NCBI RefSeq assembly: GCF_003515775.1
Contig: NZ_QWEI01000008.1
Location: 60,544 to 124,543, forward strand
DNA: 64,000 nt
Direction of reading: 5' to 3'
Origin: Ureibacillus yapensis
Lineage (GTDB): Bacteria; Bacillota; Bacilli; Bacillales_A; Planococcaceae
The position numbers and the translations under genes were made by a program. This document shows positions 17,697-26,085 of the stretch, piece after piece. Numbering within the stretch: position 1 is the first letter of the stretch; every line of letters starts with the position of its first letter. The notes beneath the pieces were generated by a model, which worked only from the letters and a program-made list of their open reading frames with translations, did no database searches and was not told where the DNA came from.

Positions 17697-18710
17697 ATGG
17701 ATATATGTAATGCCTGCTTTTCAGGTAACCTGGATTATAGTATAAAGTTTGAAGGTGAAAAGAACTGGAGCTTTCTACCGATATTGGTTGTCTATTTAAA
17801 AAAAAGAAACCACTTGATACACTACAAAAATACAATGGTTGAGGTTAAGGAAGAAGCGATTGTTGAGCTGGTTGGCTTTTTTAAAGAAAATCTGGATTGC
17901 GAAGCCATATTCTTTAGTGTAGACAGAGTCAATTGGAAACCGATCCATCTGATTAGTCAAACCTATGAAGCACGTTGGGTGGACGATATTCTAGTAAAAA
18001 ACTCAGCATTTAACTACATCCAGCCTATTGTTGATGGCTCGGAAAATGTATATGGTTATGAAATGCTGGCAAGATTTCATGATGGCAATGGAGGAGTGTT
18101 ATCGCCTTTTGAGGTTTTCAATGCGGCCAAATTGCGTAGCCGCACATTCTCGCTCGATCGGCTTTGCAGATTGACGGCTGTTAAAAGTGCTGCATTTGTG
18201 TCGGGAAAAGTCTTTATTAATTTCATCCCGACTGCAATCTATTCCCCGGAGCATTGTTTGCAATCGACGGTACAGTTGGCAAATGAATTAAATATAGAAC
18301 CTTCACGCTTCGTTTTTGAAGTGGTGGAAACAGAAGAAGTAGAAGATTTGGCACATCTGAAGAAAATATTGATGTATTATAAAGAGAAAGGTTTTGAATA
18401 TGCCCTGGATGATGTAGGAGAAGGGTTTAGTACGGCGGAAGCATTAAAACAACTAGAACCGCACTTCATGAAATTGGATATGAAATATGTTCAAGGTGTT
18501 TCAATGGACGAACGGAAACAAGCCGTTGCCAAGGACTTTTTAAATACCGCACTTAGGGTAGGGGCTGTTCCTTTAGCGGAGGGCATAGAAAAACGCGAAG
18601 ATTTCATTTGGTTGAAAAATGAAGGTTATAAACTATTCCAAGGATATTATTTCGGAAAACCTTCACCTATTCATACTCTTGAAACACGGCGAAAAATTGA
18701 GGAAATATAG
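17697..18710 (+). CDS. EAL domain protein (putative c-di-GMP phosphodiesterase)
   Basis: 337 residues. An N-terminal region of about 95 residues with four Cys resembles no domain I know. An EAL domain (about 100-335) follows. Catalytic positions read YEMLARF (EAL to EML, Glu kept), NFIPT (Asn kept), VVETEE, DDVGEGF (for DDFGTGY) and LAEGIE. The key acidic residues are present but several motif positions deviate, so activity is plausible, not certain. The ribosome site is AAAGGGTGG. A MerR/B12 regulator follows 14 bases behind its stop, probably in one operon. Confidence 0.9.
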   Translation: MDICNACFSGNLDYSIKFEGEKNWSFLPILVVYLKKRNHLIHYKNTMVEVKEEAIVELVGFFKENLDCEAIFFSVDRVNWKPIHLISQTYEARWVDDILVKNSAFNYIQPIVDGSENVYGYEMLARFHDGNGGVLSPFEVFNAAKLRSRTFSLDRLCRLTAVKSAAFVSGKVFINFIPTAIYSPEHCLQSTVQLANELNIEPSRFVFEVVETEEVEDLAHLKKILMYYKEKGFEYALDDVGEGFSTAEALKQLEPHFMKLDMKYVQGVSMDERKQAVAKDFLNTALRVGAVPLAEGIEKREDFIWLKNEGYKLFQGYYFGKPSPIHTLETRRKIEEI

Positions 18711-18724
18711 GAAGGGTGAAGGAG

Positions 18725-19624
18725 ATGCAAACTCCTCATTCTGGATTTTTTTACATCCAGCAAGTTGCAGAGATTACGGAGTTATCAAAACAATTGATAA
18801 GAAAATGGGAAGACCGTTATGAAATTATTCATCCCACGAGGCTTGACAATGGGTATCGAGTCTACAGCGAACAAGACGTGAATATCCTTTTAACAGTGAA
18901 AAGTTTAATTGAACAAGGACATACTGTTAAACAGGCAGCTACTCTTCTTAAAGATGGCATTGTCCAGCCTTTAACGGAGCAAAATGCTGCAAACGTTGAT
19001 TACGCAGCCGAAACAAATCTCTATGTACGGCAATTATTGCAAAAAGGGTCGCAATGTAAAGAAGCAGAGCTGAACCAGCTTCTTCATCAAACATATCACC
19101 TGTTTGGACTGAAAGAATTCCTGAATTCAGTCATTGTTCCTTTTCTTAAAGAAGTAGGCAACCGTTGGGAAACTGGGGAGTGGAGCGAGTACCAAGAGGC
19201 GCTGTCCAGCACATTGGTTCGTGATTTCCTGGTGCAGATTCGCAGAAACTTTCAGATCAATCAAGATGCACCTTTGGTTGTCGGTGCTTGTTTGCCAAGC
19301 GAGCATCATGAAGTACCGGTTCATATTTTATTGTTGGAAGCGATGGTGCGTGGGTGGAAAACATTTTTTATCGGTTTTTCGCCTGCACCGGGTTCCATTC
19401 AGGCAATCGTGGAACGATTAAACCCAAAAAAGGTTATACTTTCAGCTTCGACTTTATTGCCATTTCAGCATTACCCAACTTTACTGGAGGAGTTGGATGA
19501 GTTTGCCCGAAAACATCCAGAGACTGAATTTTATTTGGGAGGTACAGGGTCTATGCTGTACTGCGATGACTTGGCCCCGAAGCATTTAAAATTAACCAAT
19601 GATATTAATGAGGTCTTTAGGTAG
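18725..19624 (+). CDS. MerR-type regulator with cobalamin-binding domain
   Basis: 299 residues: a MerR winged helix (about 5-72, LIRKWEDRYEIIHPTRL), a four-helix cap domain (about 90-170), and a C-terminal B12-binding Rossmann-like domain. The layout matches the light-responsive CarH family. W and E of the Wx9EH cap motif are kept, but the position after W is Glu and the final His is Ala. The lower-ligand motif ExHxxG reads EHHEVP. It may therefore bind B12 without CarH-like photochemistry. It is coupled to the EAL gene. ATG 18725 follows GGAAGG at 9 bases; a GTG at 18716 is too close. The 3' end overlaps the convergent yitT-like gene by 8 bases. Confidence 0.88.
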   Translation: MQTPHSGFFYIQQVAEITELSKQLIRKWEDRYEIIHPTRLDNGYRVYSEQDVNILLTVKSLIEQGHTVKQAATLLKDGIVQPLTEQNAANVDYAAETNLYVRQLLQKGSQCKEAELNQLLHQTYHLFGLKEFLNSVIVPFLKEVGNRWETGEWSEYQEALSSTLVRDFLVQIRRNFQINQDAPLVVGACLPSEHHEVPVHILLLEAMVRGWKTFFIGFSPAPGSIQAIVERLNPKKVILSASTLLPFQHYPTLLEELDEFARKHPETEFYLGGTGSMLYCDDLAPKHLKLTNDINEVFR

Positions 19625-20189
19625 AATTTCTTGTCAGTAGACTCGTGAAGATACCCACACTCAAAATAGTTACCATGGATAGCAGCAATGTGCTTGGTGA
19701 AATTAATAAACCGCCTATAAGGATTACAGCAGCATCAATGATAAAAATTACAACTCCCACATTGATGCTTGTTTGATCGGATATGAATTGGGCGAGCAAG
19801 TCTGTTCCGCCAGTGCTTGTTTCAAAGCGCAGCATAAGACCGATTCCAAGCCCCACAAATATCCCGCCAAGAACGGAGCTTAACAGAGGGTCTATTCGTA
19901 CGGCAGTACGCAATGGCTTCAGTAGATCAATTACCATAGAAGAAATGAGCAACCCGTGTAAACTATTGAAAAAATAGGTTCTATATTTGAACCATGCCAA
20001 TACGAAGATGGGCGCGCTTAATACAATAATCATCAGACCAATCTTCAGTTGAAATAAATAATGCAAAATCAGCGAAAGCCCAATAATTCCCCCATCCAGA
20101 ATTTCATGTGGCGTTAAAAACACATTAATTCCCAAAGATAAAAGAATACTCCCAACAATAATGGCCAAACCTTTTTTAATGAATAACAT
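19617..20189 (-). CDS. YitT family membrane protein (short form)
   Basis: 190 residues with five membrane helices of the YitT/DUF161 type (GINVFLTPHEILDGGIIGLS near the N-terminus, TGGTDLLAQ near residue 128). It lacks the C-terminal DUF2179 domain of full-length YitT proteins (about 280 residues), so it is the short version. Function is unknown. The end overlaps the convergent MerR gene by 8 bases, leaving no room for a separate terminator. AAGGAG-type purines are weak; GAGGAGAA lies just upstream of the ATG. Confidence 0.88.
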   Translation of the reverse strand: MLFIKKGLAIIVGSILLSLGINVFLTPHEILDGGIIGLSLILHYLFQLKIGLMIIVLSAPIFVLAWFKYRTYFFNSLHGLLISSMVIDLLKPLRTAVRIDPLLSSVLGGIFVGLGIGLMLRFETSTGGTDLLAQFISDQTSINVGVVIFIIDAAVILIGGLLISPSTLLLSMVTILSVGIFTSLLTRNST

Positions 20190-20282
20190 ATTCTTCTCCT
20201 CATAAACTGGACATGCACCATTTTATGAAGAAAATAATCGGAAAATGTACAAATGATAAAAGGGGTAGTGGCAGTTTGGCAA

Positions 20283-20882
20283 TCAGGGTTGCTTTGAGGC
20301 CTTCATAAAAGTGATGGAAAAATTTTCGCTATCGTATAAACACCATTCCCCATGAACAACTACAGATCCAACATTAATCCAGTACTTCTTTTTAAAAAGA
20401 GGAATTTCCTTACCAAACTGAATCGTTATATTTACTTTTTTACTGTTAACGTAAAGGCCGCTGCGGTGGCTGTGTCCGAAGAAGAGCAGCGGTGTTTCGA
20501 TTCCAAGAGATGGAGTGTCTACCGGTTCCCAATGGTCGTCCCATTGTATTTGATGGCCATGAATCAAAGTTGCCTCTTCAATTTGAATTCTTTCGGGCAA
20601 TGCAGCAAACCGCTCAATCCCTGTCACTTTGGTAATCCGCTCCTCTTGATTGCCCTTAATGGAGGGAAATGATAATAAATCCTCAAATTCATCTGAAATG
20701 ATGGCCGCATCGCTTAAGGGGGCATTTGAGAGCGTTCGTGCTTTTTTCTTCCCGATTTTGCATTCGTAAAGATCGCCCAAGCATAGTAATTGGGCATCAG
20801 GCGCAATCGTCCTAATATGATGTAAAACGGCTTTTGTATCCTTAATGTGAGAGTGTAAATCCCCAAGCAAAGCATATTTCAT
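20283..20882 (-). CDS. Calcineurin-like metallophosphoesterase
   Basis: 199 residues with the full set of metallophosphoesterase metal motifs: GDLHSH at 7-12, GDLYE at 36-40, GNQE at 77-80, GHQ, and GHSHRSG near 137. It belongs with the small cytosolic PrpE/ApaH-like phosphoesterases. The substrate (phosphoprotein, dinucleotide polyphosphate or other) cannot be read. It may share transcription with the yitT-like gene 93 bases downstream. Confidence 0.88.
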   Translation of the reverse strand: MKYALLGDLHSHIKDTKAVLHHIRTIAPDAQLLCLGDLYECKIGKKKARTLSNAPLSDAAIISDEFEDLLSFPSIKGNQEERITKVTGIERFAALPERIQIEEATLIHGHQIQWDDHWEPVDTPSLGIETPLLFFGHSHRSGLYVNSKKVNITIQFGKEIPLFKKKYWINVGSVVVHGEWCLYDSENFSITFMKASKQP

Positions 20883-21072
20883 TATTTCACCTTCAAACGT
20901 AGTAATTATTGTCTCTTATTTTAATTGAATTTTTTCATGAAGAAAACCCTTGGGAGCTGTAAGGAAAACAACCACGCTTAAAATTATGCAAATGAAAATA
21001 TTTATTTTCGCTCATAAATGTGTTTGGACTTTGGCAAGATAAAGGCATAACATTTTTGGAGGTGTTTTTGAT

Positions 21073-21678
21073 ATGCAAAACAATAACGGCAAACGTTTCA
21101 CATCTGTTGGTACTGATATTGATGAAGTAAAGCGACAAAATGCACAAGGTTTTTCTGGTCAGCAATCTTTCCAAGGTACAAATCCGCAAAAGGTAAGAGA
21201 AGAAATTGCTCAAGAGGGAGGTCCAGTTGGACAATCTTTCGGTTCCCAAATGGGTGGAACATCCGGAGCTGGGAAAACATCAGCAGGGACGGATATCCAA
21301 CAAGTAAGAGAAGAGATTGCGCAAGAATCAGCACCTTTTGGCCAATCTTTCTCTTCAAGCCAAATGGGCGGATCATTCGGAGCTGGTAAAACATCTGCGG
21401 GAACAGACATTCAACAAGTAAGAGAAGAAATCGCGCAAGAATCAGCGCCTTTTAGCCAATCTTTTTCTTCAAGCCAAATGGGCGGATCATTCGGAGCTGG
21501 TAAAACATCATCAGGGACGGATATCCAACAAGTAAGAGAAGAAATTGCGCAAGAATCGGCTCCATTTAGTGTTCAAAATCAACAACAAGGTTCTGCAGGA
21601 AAAACGATGGCTGGTACGGATGTAGCGGCAGTTAGACGCCAAAACCAACAAGCAGAACAAGGAAAAAGACAGTTCTAG
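21073..21678 (+). CDS. Gamma-type small acid-soluble spore protein, repeat-expanded
   Basis: 201 residues, rich in Gln, Ser and Gly with no Cys or Trp, and with the repeated gamma-SASP block AGTDIQQVREEIAQE. B. subtilis SspE is only 84 residues; this one is longer because of a 38-residue unit repeated nearly three times (residues 67-175). The C-terminus (VRRQNQQAEQGKRQF) is typical. Gamma SASPs store amino acids in the spore core and do not bind DNA. I do not see the TEFASE-type protease site; KTSAGTD sits at the matching places. The ribosome site is TTTGGAGGTG. A short relative follows. Confidence 0.92.
   Translation: MQNNNGKRFTSVGTDIDEVKRQNAQGFSGQQSFQGTNPQKVREEIAQEGGPVGQSFGSQMGGTSGAGKTSAGTDIQQVREEIAQESAPFGQSFSSSQMGGSFGAGKTSAGTDIQQVREEIAQESAPFSQSFSSSQMGGSFGAGKTSSGTDIQQVREEIAQESAPFSVQNQQQGSAGKTMAGTDVAAVRRQNQQAEQGKRQF
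21271..21597 (+). repeat. 114-bp in-frame tandem repeats within the gamma-SASP gene
   Basis: Units start at 21271, 21385 and 21499 (the last partial). They are nearly identical at nucleotide level, with only scattered synonymous and Gly/Ser changes. This points to recent duplication and possible length variation between strains. Confidence 0.88.
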
Positions 21679-21692
21679 TTGGGAGCTCTTTT

Positions 21693-21719
21693 AAAACGCC
21701 TCTTTTAGGGGCGTTTTTT
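21693..21719 (+). terminator. Terminator after the long gamma-SASP gene
   Basis: AAACGCC/GGGCGTTT hairpin with a T run, ending 12 bases before the ribosome site of the next gene. Read-through may let the two genes be co-expressed. Confidence 0.75.
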
Positions 21720-21748
21720 ATACTTTCCCCCAAAAGGAGGTTTTATTC

Positions 21749-21928
21749 ATGCCAAATCATTATACGGCAGCAGGGACCAATATAGAGGAAGTAAAACGAA
21801 AAAATGCGGAATACGGTCTTTCATACAATGAGGTAAAGGCACTGCTGGCCAGTACAGGCGGTAAGAATACAAAACAATTCAGCGATACGAATGCAGAGGA
21901 AATAAAAAAACAAATTCATCCTCATTAG
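21749..21928 (+). CDS. Short gamma-SASP-like protein
   Basis: A 59-residue protein with a perfect ribosome site (AAAGGAGG, 8 bases). Two SASP-like blocks are visible: AGTNIEEVKRKNAEYG and FSDTNAEEIKKQ, matching the blocks of the gene just upstream. It is very probably a second, minimal gamma-type SASP made in the forespore. A hairpin terminator follows within 6 bases. Confidence 0.8.
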   Translation: MPNHYTAAGTNIEEVKRKNAEYGLSYNEVKALLASTGGKNTKQFSDTNAEEIKKQIHPH

Positions 21929-21933
21929 GTTGA

Positions 21934-21970
21934 AAAAATGCACTTCATGCGAAAAATGAAGTGCATTTTT
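21934..21970 (+). terminator. Terminator after the short SASP gene
   Basis: A perfect 15-bp stem AAAAATGCACTTCAT and complement with a T tail. Confidence 0.92.
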
Positions 21971-22081
21971 AATGTGATCTTTACCGAAAAGGAATTAATA
22001 TCTTGAAATCAGAGTATTTACATACTAAAATTTAGAAAAGTCAGTAGAAAAAGAAAAATGAGAAATTTAGAGGGGTATTCG

Positions 22082-22585
22082 ATGATTATACGAGATGCAT
22101 TCAAGGAAGAGTTTGAAGAGATAAGAAAATTGCGTTTGGATTCCTATCAGGAACATGCCGAAAAAATCCCTGAAGCCCATTGGAATGTATTAAAAACGTC
22201 CATTCTTTCCGATGAACAAGAACAGCAAGGGATCGAACGCATGGTTGCTGTAGATGATGGAGAAATCGTTGGAACCGTAGCGTTATTTTCTCCTGAAATT
22301 GAAGCATACAAAGGATTGGTTGAAGGTGAGCTCAATCATCCAGAGCTGCGTATGCTGGCCGTGTCGCCAAAAGCAAGGGGAAAAGGTGCAGCAAGAGCAT
22401 TGATTGAGGAATGCATCAAACGCTCAAAAGACAAGGGATATAAGGCAATGGGTTTACATACATCAGACTTTATGGAGAATGCTGTAAAACTATATACAAG
22501 CCTCGGTTTTAAACGCTTGCCCCAACATGATTTTATCCCCTTGGATGATGGTATTGTGGTAAAAGCATTTTTGATTGAATTTTAA
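22082..22585 (+). CDS. GNAT family N-acetyltransferase
   Basis: 167 residues of the GNAT fold, with the acetyl-CoA loop VSPKARGKGAARAL near residue 98 and a C-terminal YTSLGFKRL segment. The substrate is unknown. The LHTSDFMENAVKLYTSLGF block is very like that of the acetyltransferase at 35749-36276 in the sulfur operon, so the two are likely paralogues. ATG 22082 was chosen (AGAGGGG upstream) over an ATG at 22058 with no ribosome site. A terminator begins at its stop codon. Confidence 0.88.
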   Translation: MIIRDAFKEEFEEIRKLRLDSYQEHAEKIPEAHWNVLKTSILSDEQEQQGIERMVAVDDGEIVGTVALFSPEIEAYKGLVEGELNHPELRMLAVSPKARGKGAARALIEECIKRSKDKGYKAMGLHTSDFMENAVKLYTSLGFKRLPQHDFIPLDDGIVVKAFLIEF

Positions 22586-22613
22586 GAGGAATCCGGTAAG
22601 GGTTCCTCTTTTT
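22586..22613 (+). terminator. Terminator after GNAT gene
   Basis: GAGGAATCC/GGGTTCCTC stem with a T5 tail. Confidence 0.85.
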
Positions 22614-22690
22614 AATTTTGGAGAAAAAATTCCAAATCCTTACTCTCGAAGGGTATATAATTGAATAAAAAGCAGAAGGGGAGGATTTTA

Positions 22691-24046
22691 TTGCAAAGCC
22701 TATTAAACCGAGTGAAAGAGACTAAAAAAGTGCTGCGGAAACACCAAATTGAAACCATCTTAAATGAGTTTGATGAAGAAACGATGAACCTTGGACCAGA
22801 AAAAAGACTCATGAAATATGAACAAATGATGGAAAGCCCTTTTCGCTTTTTTAGAGGAAGCGCTTATTTGTTTTATTACGATGCGACCAAAATGCCTTTC
22901 TCGTTCCATACAGATGCCGACAAACCTACCTGGATTCAAGGCGATTTGCATATGGAAAACTTCGGCGCCTTTCAAAATGAAAATGGCGACATCGTGTATG
23001 ACGTAAACGATTTTGATGAAGGTTATATTGGGTCTTATTTATATGATATTTTAAGAATGGCTGTAAGTATCGCATTGTATGGAGAAGCGCAAGGCTTCAC
23101 AATCGAAGAACAAAAAAAGCGGATTCACACGTATCTTCATGCGTATCATAAACAATTAACGAGGTTCATTAACGGAAAAGATGATCCCTTTTCATTGACC
23201 TTTACTGTTGAAAACACAAAAGGTCCGGTAAAAAAAACATTAAAAAAACTTGCAAAAAGACAAAGAGACCACCTATTAAAAGATATTACCTATATTGATG
23301 AAAACGGAAAGCGCGCTTTTGCATGGTCCGAGGAAATTGAACCTGTCCAGTTGGATGAACGTACATTGCTGGAAAAATTAACGGAAAGTTATATTAATTC
23401 ACTGGACGTAGAAAATCAAAAAGATCTATCTTTCTATACCATTAAAGATATTGCAAAAAAACATGGGACAGGTACAGCTTCAATAGGGCTGGACCGCTAT
23501 TATATTCTGATAGAAGGCGAAAAAGAGGCGCAAGGGGTAGACGATCTTGTACTGGAAGTAAAAGAAGTAAGAACGGCTGTGCCTACCTACTTTTTGCCGT
23601 ACCGCGAGAAATTCTGGGAAAAATATGAACACCAAGGAAAACGTGTTGTGGCAACGCAAAAAGCCATGCATCATTTAGAAGACCCTTATTTGGGCTATTT
23701 AACGATCGATGGCCACGAATTTTATGTCCGTGAACGTTCACCCTACAAAAAGAAAGTAAAAGCGGCTCAACTGGCAACAGTAGAAGACTTTGATGCAACA
23801 GTGGAAATAATGGGAAAAATCACGGCAAAAATTCATGCACGTGCAGATGTGGACACGGAAAGCGAGTTATTTACCCATGAAAGTGAAGAAGAAATTATTG
23901 AAGCAATCGGGAAGGATTTTCAGACTTTTGCTGCACAAATTATCTTTGCGGCGATCGGCTATAAAGAGCAAGTCAATCATGACTATGAACTTTTTTGTGA
24001 ATGGGTTCAAGAGACATTCAAAAAGGCTGTTAAAAAAGGGAAATAA
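22691..24046 (+). CDS. DUF2252 family protein (kinase-like fold)
   Basis: 451 residues of DUF2252. The N-terminal SPFRFFRGSAYLFYYD block, the WIQGDLHMENFGAF loop (resembling the HGDLHxxN catalytic loop of aminoglycoside-kinase-like proteins) and VNDFDEGYIG are hallmarks. It is probably an ATP-dependent phosphotransferase of unknown substrate; that is inference from the motifs. TTG at 22691 lies 6 bases after AAGGGGAGG; the TTG at 22661 lacks a site. A small acidic-protein gene follows 76 bases downstream and is probably co-transcribed. Confidence 0.9.
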   Translation: MQSLLNRVKETKKVLRKHQIETILNEFDEETMNLGPEKRLMKYEQMMESPFRFFRGSAYLFYYDATKMPFSFHTDADKPTWIQGDLHMENFGAFQNENGDIVYDVNDFDEGYIGSYLYDILRMAVSIALYGEAQGFTIEEQKKRIHTYLHAYHKQLTRFINGKDDPFSLTFTVENTKGPVKKTLKKLAKRQRDHLLKDITYIDENGKRAFAWSEEIEPVQLDERTLLEKLTESYINSLDVENQKDLSFYTIKDIAKKHGTGTASIGLDRYYILIEGEKEAQGVDDLVLEVKEVRTAVPTYFLPYREKFWEKYEHQGKRVVATQKAMHHLEDPYLGYLTIDGHEFYVRERSPYKKKVKAAQLATVEDFDATVEIMGKITAKIHARADVDTESELFTHESEEEIIEAIGKDFQTFAAQIIFAAIGYKEQVNHDYELFCEWVQETFKKAVKKGK

Positions 24047-24122
24047 ACCACTTTCCGCTATTTTATCCAATCGGGAATAATCCTGCTGATCTGTTGCAAA
24101 CTAAACAAAAGGAGTGGTAACA

Positions 24123-24362
24123 GTGAATAAAGAGCAGGGTTTTGTACCAGAGTCCAAAAAAGAGTTTGTTGGTTTGCCTGTAGAAGAAAAGCCGGATATG
24201 GTAGATTCGGAAAATATAAGCCTTTTTGATTTGCATGAAGATATGCAAACAGTTGATGCCATCCCGATAGCGGAACTGAACAAGCGAGTAAAAGCGGAGG
24301 ATGACGAACTGATTACGGAAGTGTTTAGAAAAGAATCGCCTGATGAGAAAAAACATAGTTAA
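24123..24362 (+). CDS. Small acidic protein of unknown function
   Basis: 79 residues, strongly acidic, with no membrane segment and no Cys. I do not recognise it. AAAGGAG lies 8 bases before the GTG start; a GTG at 24114 overlaps that site. It follows the DUF2252 gene and ends at a good terminator, so it is likely the second gene of a two-gene unit. Confidence 0.72.
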   Translation: MNKEQGFVPESKKEFVGLPVEEKPDMVDSENISLFDLHEDMQTVDAIPIAELNKRVKAEDDELITEVFRKESPDEKKHS

Positions 24363-24364
24363 CA

Positions 24365-24414
24365 GTAAAGGTACGGTCGAGTGATGGATGCTTGATGGTA
24401 CCTTTTACTTTTTT
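24365..24414 (+). terminator. Terminator after the small acidic protein gene
   Basis: GTAAAGGTAC and GTACCTTTTAC arms with a T6 tail. Confidence 0.85.
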
Positions 24415-24578
24415 CTGGAATTTTCAATTTTATATGCGTTTGTGTAAAAATTTTCTATTTTATTAGGTTGAACAAGAGGGGCTCAATTGTTAAAATTAAC
24501 CTATATTTTAAAACATCCACCTAGAGCGATAGTTGAAATGGTAATGGTTTGTCACTCTAAACGAATGGGGGATTTTGT

Positions 24579-26075
24579 ATGTTCATAACTAATGTATTGG
24601 AACAACATGCAATGACTAAGCCGGAAGCGCCGGCAATTCTTTTCCAAGAAAGAGAATGGACATATCGCCAACTGTACAGCAATGCCAAAAAAATTGCCGG
24701 ATACCTGCAGCAGCAAGGCTATAAAAAGGGGGACGTGGTTGCCCAGTTTATGCTAAACTCCGACTATTTTATGGCAGTTTACTATGGCATTCAATTGGCA
24801 GGTTTGACCGCTATGCCGATTAATACCAAACTGGCAGCGCCGGAAGTGGAGTATATATTCTCCCATTCACAAGCAAAGGTACTTATTTCTGATGAAAAAA
24901 TTGAAAGTACAATTCAAAGTACCTCTCACATCTTCAACGAAAAAATCAACCTAGATAAAATCAAGAAAATCTTAAGTCAAGAAGCAGAGTTTACGCCTGT
25001 CCCGCTGGAAGAAAATGATACAGCAATTATTATGTATACTTCCGGAACGACCGGCAAGCCAAAGGGCGTACAGTTGACCCATCGCAATATTTTTGAGACA
25101 GCCGAAATTTGGTCGGAATCGATGAATATGACAAATAATGATCGAATGTATATCTGTACACCATTATTCCATTGTGCCGGCAGTCATGTGTTTGCTGTTC
25201 CGACTATGTACCGCGGTGGATTGATTATTATTGAAGAAGCATTTTCACCAGAACGGACCCTGAAAAATATGGGGGAAACAAAGGCGACAATCTTCTTTGG
25301 GGTTCCTGCGATGTATAACATTCTATTAAACAAACCAGAATTGAAAAATTATAGTCTGGAGCATTTAAGACTCTTTGTTTACGGCGCTGCTCCCATGCCA
25401 TATGAACTGGTGAAGCGCTTAAAGGATTCTTTCCCAAAAGTAAAACTCCAGAATGCGTATGGACAGACAGAAAATTCACCTGCAGCCTCTTCTTTAACCG
25501 ACCAGGATGCTATAACGAAGATTGGTTCTGTAGGAAAACCGCTGCCACGTACGGAAATCAAGCTGGTAGATGCTTTGGGAGAAGAAGTGCCGCTTGGTGA
25601 AGTCGGCGAGATTTGTGTAAAGGGCCCACAGGTAATGAAAGGCTACCTCCGCAATCCTGAAGAAACTTCCCGAACGATTCAAAATGGATGGTTGTATTCG
25701 GGGGATTTGGGCCGTTTTGATGAAGAAGGATTTTTATATATCGTAGATCGCAAAAAGGATATGATTATCCGCGGAGGAGAAAATATATATCCGATTGAAG
25801 TGGAAGAAGTGTTGTTCCAAATGCCGGAAATCCTTGAAGCAGCAGTTGTCGGGGTGCCTCATGAAGTTTATGGTGAAATGCCAAAAGCTTTCGTTGTAGT
25901 GAAAGAAGCACAAACGCTTAGCGAGGAAGATATCCTGAGATACTGTCAAACACAATTAGCCAAATATAAGGTCCCAATGGAAGTGGAGTTTTTAAGTGAA
26001 TTGCCGCGAAATGCATCAGGCAAGGTGTTGAAACATACGTTAAAACCAAGGACAAGCGAGATTGCGCAAAGCTAG
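24579..26075 (+). CDS. Long-chain acyl-CoA synthetase / fatty-acid-CoA ligase
   Basis: 498 residues of the ANL adenylating superfamily. The P-loop-like MYTSGTTGKPKGV is near residue 152, NAYGQTENSP near 291, YSGDLGRFDEEGFLYIVDRKKD near 370-395, and the C-terminal catalytic Lys region NASGKVLKH near 480. It activates a carboxylic acid to its CoA ester via an acyl-adenylate. It is coupled to a thiolase that starts 11 bases after its stop, so the pair probably serves fatty-acid or polyhydroxyalkanoate-type metabolism. Chain-length preference is unknown. Confidence 0.93.
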   Translation: MFITNVLEQHAMTKPEAPAILFQEREWTYRQLYSNAKKIAGYLQQQGYKKGDVVAQFMLNSDYFMAVYYGIQLAGLTAMPINTKLAAPEVEYIFSHSQAKVLISDEKIESTIQSTSHIFNEKINLDKIKKILSQEAEFTPVPLEENDTAIIMYTSGTTGKPKGVQLTHRNIFETAEIWSESMNMTNNDRMYICTPLFHCAGSHVFAVPTMYRGGLIIIEEAFSPERTLKNMGETKATIFFGVPAMYNILLNKPELKNYSLEHLRLFVYGAAPMPYELVKRLKDSFPKVKLQNAYGQTENSPAASSLTDQDAITKIGSVGKPLPRTEIKLVDALGEEVPLGEVGEICVKGPQVMKGYLRNPEETSRTIQNGWLYSGDLGRFDEEGFLYIVDRKKDMIIRGGENIYPIEVEEVLFQMPEILEAAVVGVPHEVYGEMPKAFVVVKEAQTLSEEDILRYCQTQLAKYKVPMEVEFLSELPRNASGKVLKHTLKPRTSEIAQS

Positions 26076-26085
26076 GGGGATGAAA

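Noticed and set aside
20940-21060. Sigma-G promoter for the gamma-SASP gene
   Set aside because: CATAAAT at 21013 is a fair -10 but I found no convincing -35 at 17-18 bases; expected but not supportable.
21098-21410. Minus-strand frames opposite the gamma-SASP
   Set aside because: They arise from the repetitive coding sequence and have no ribosome site.
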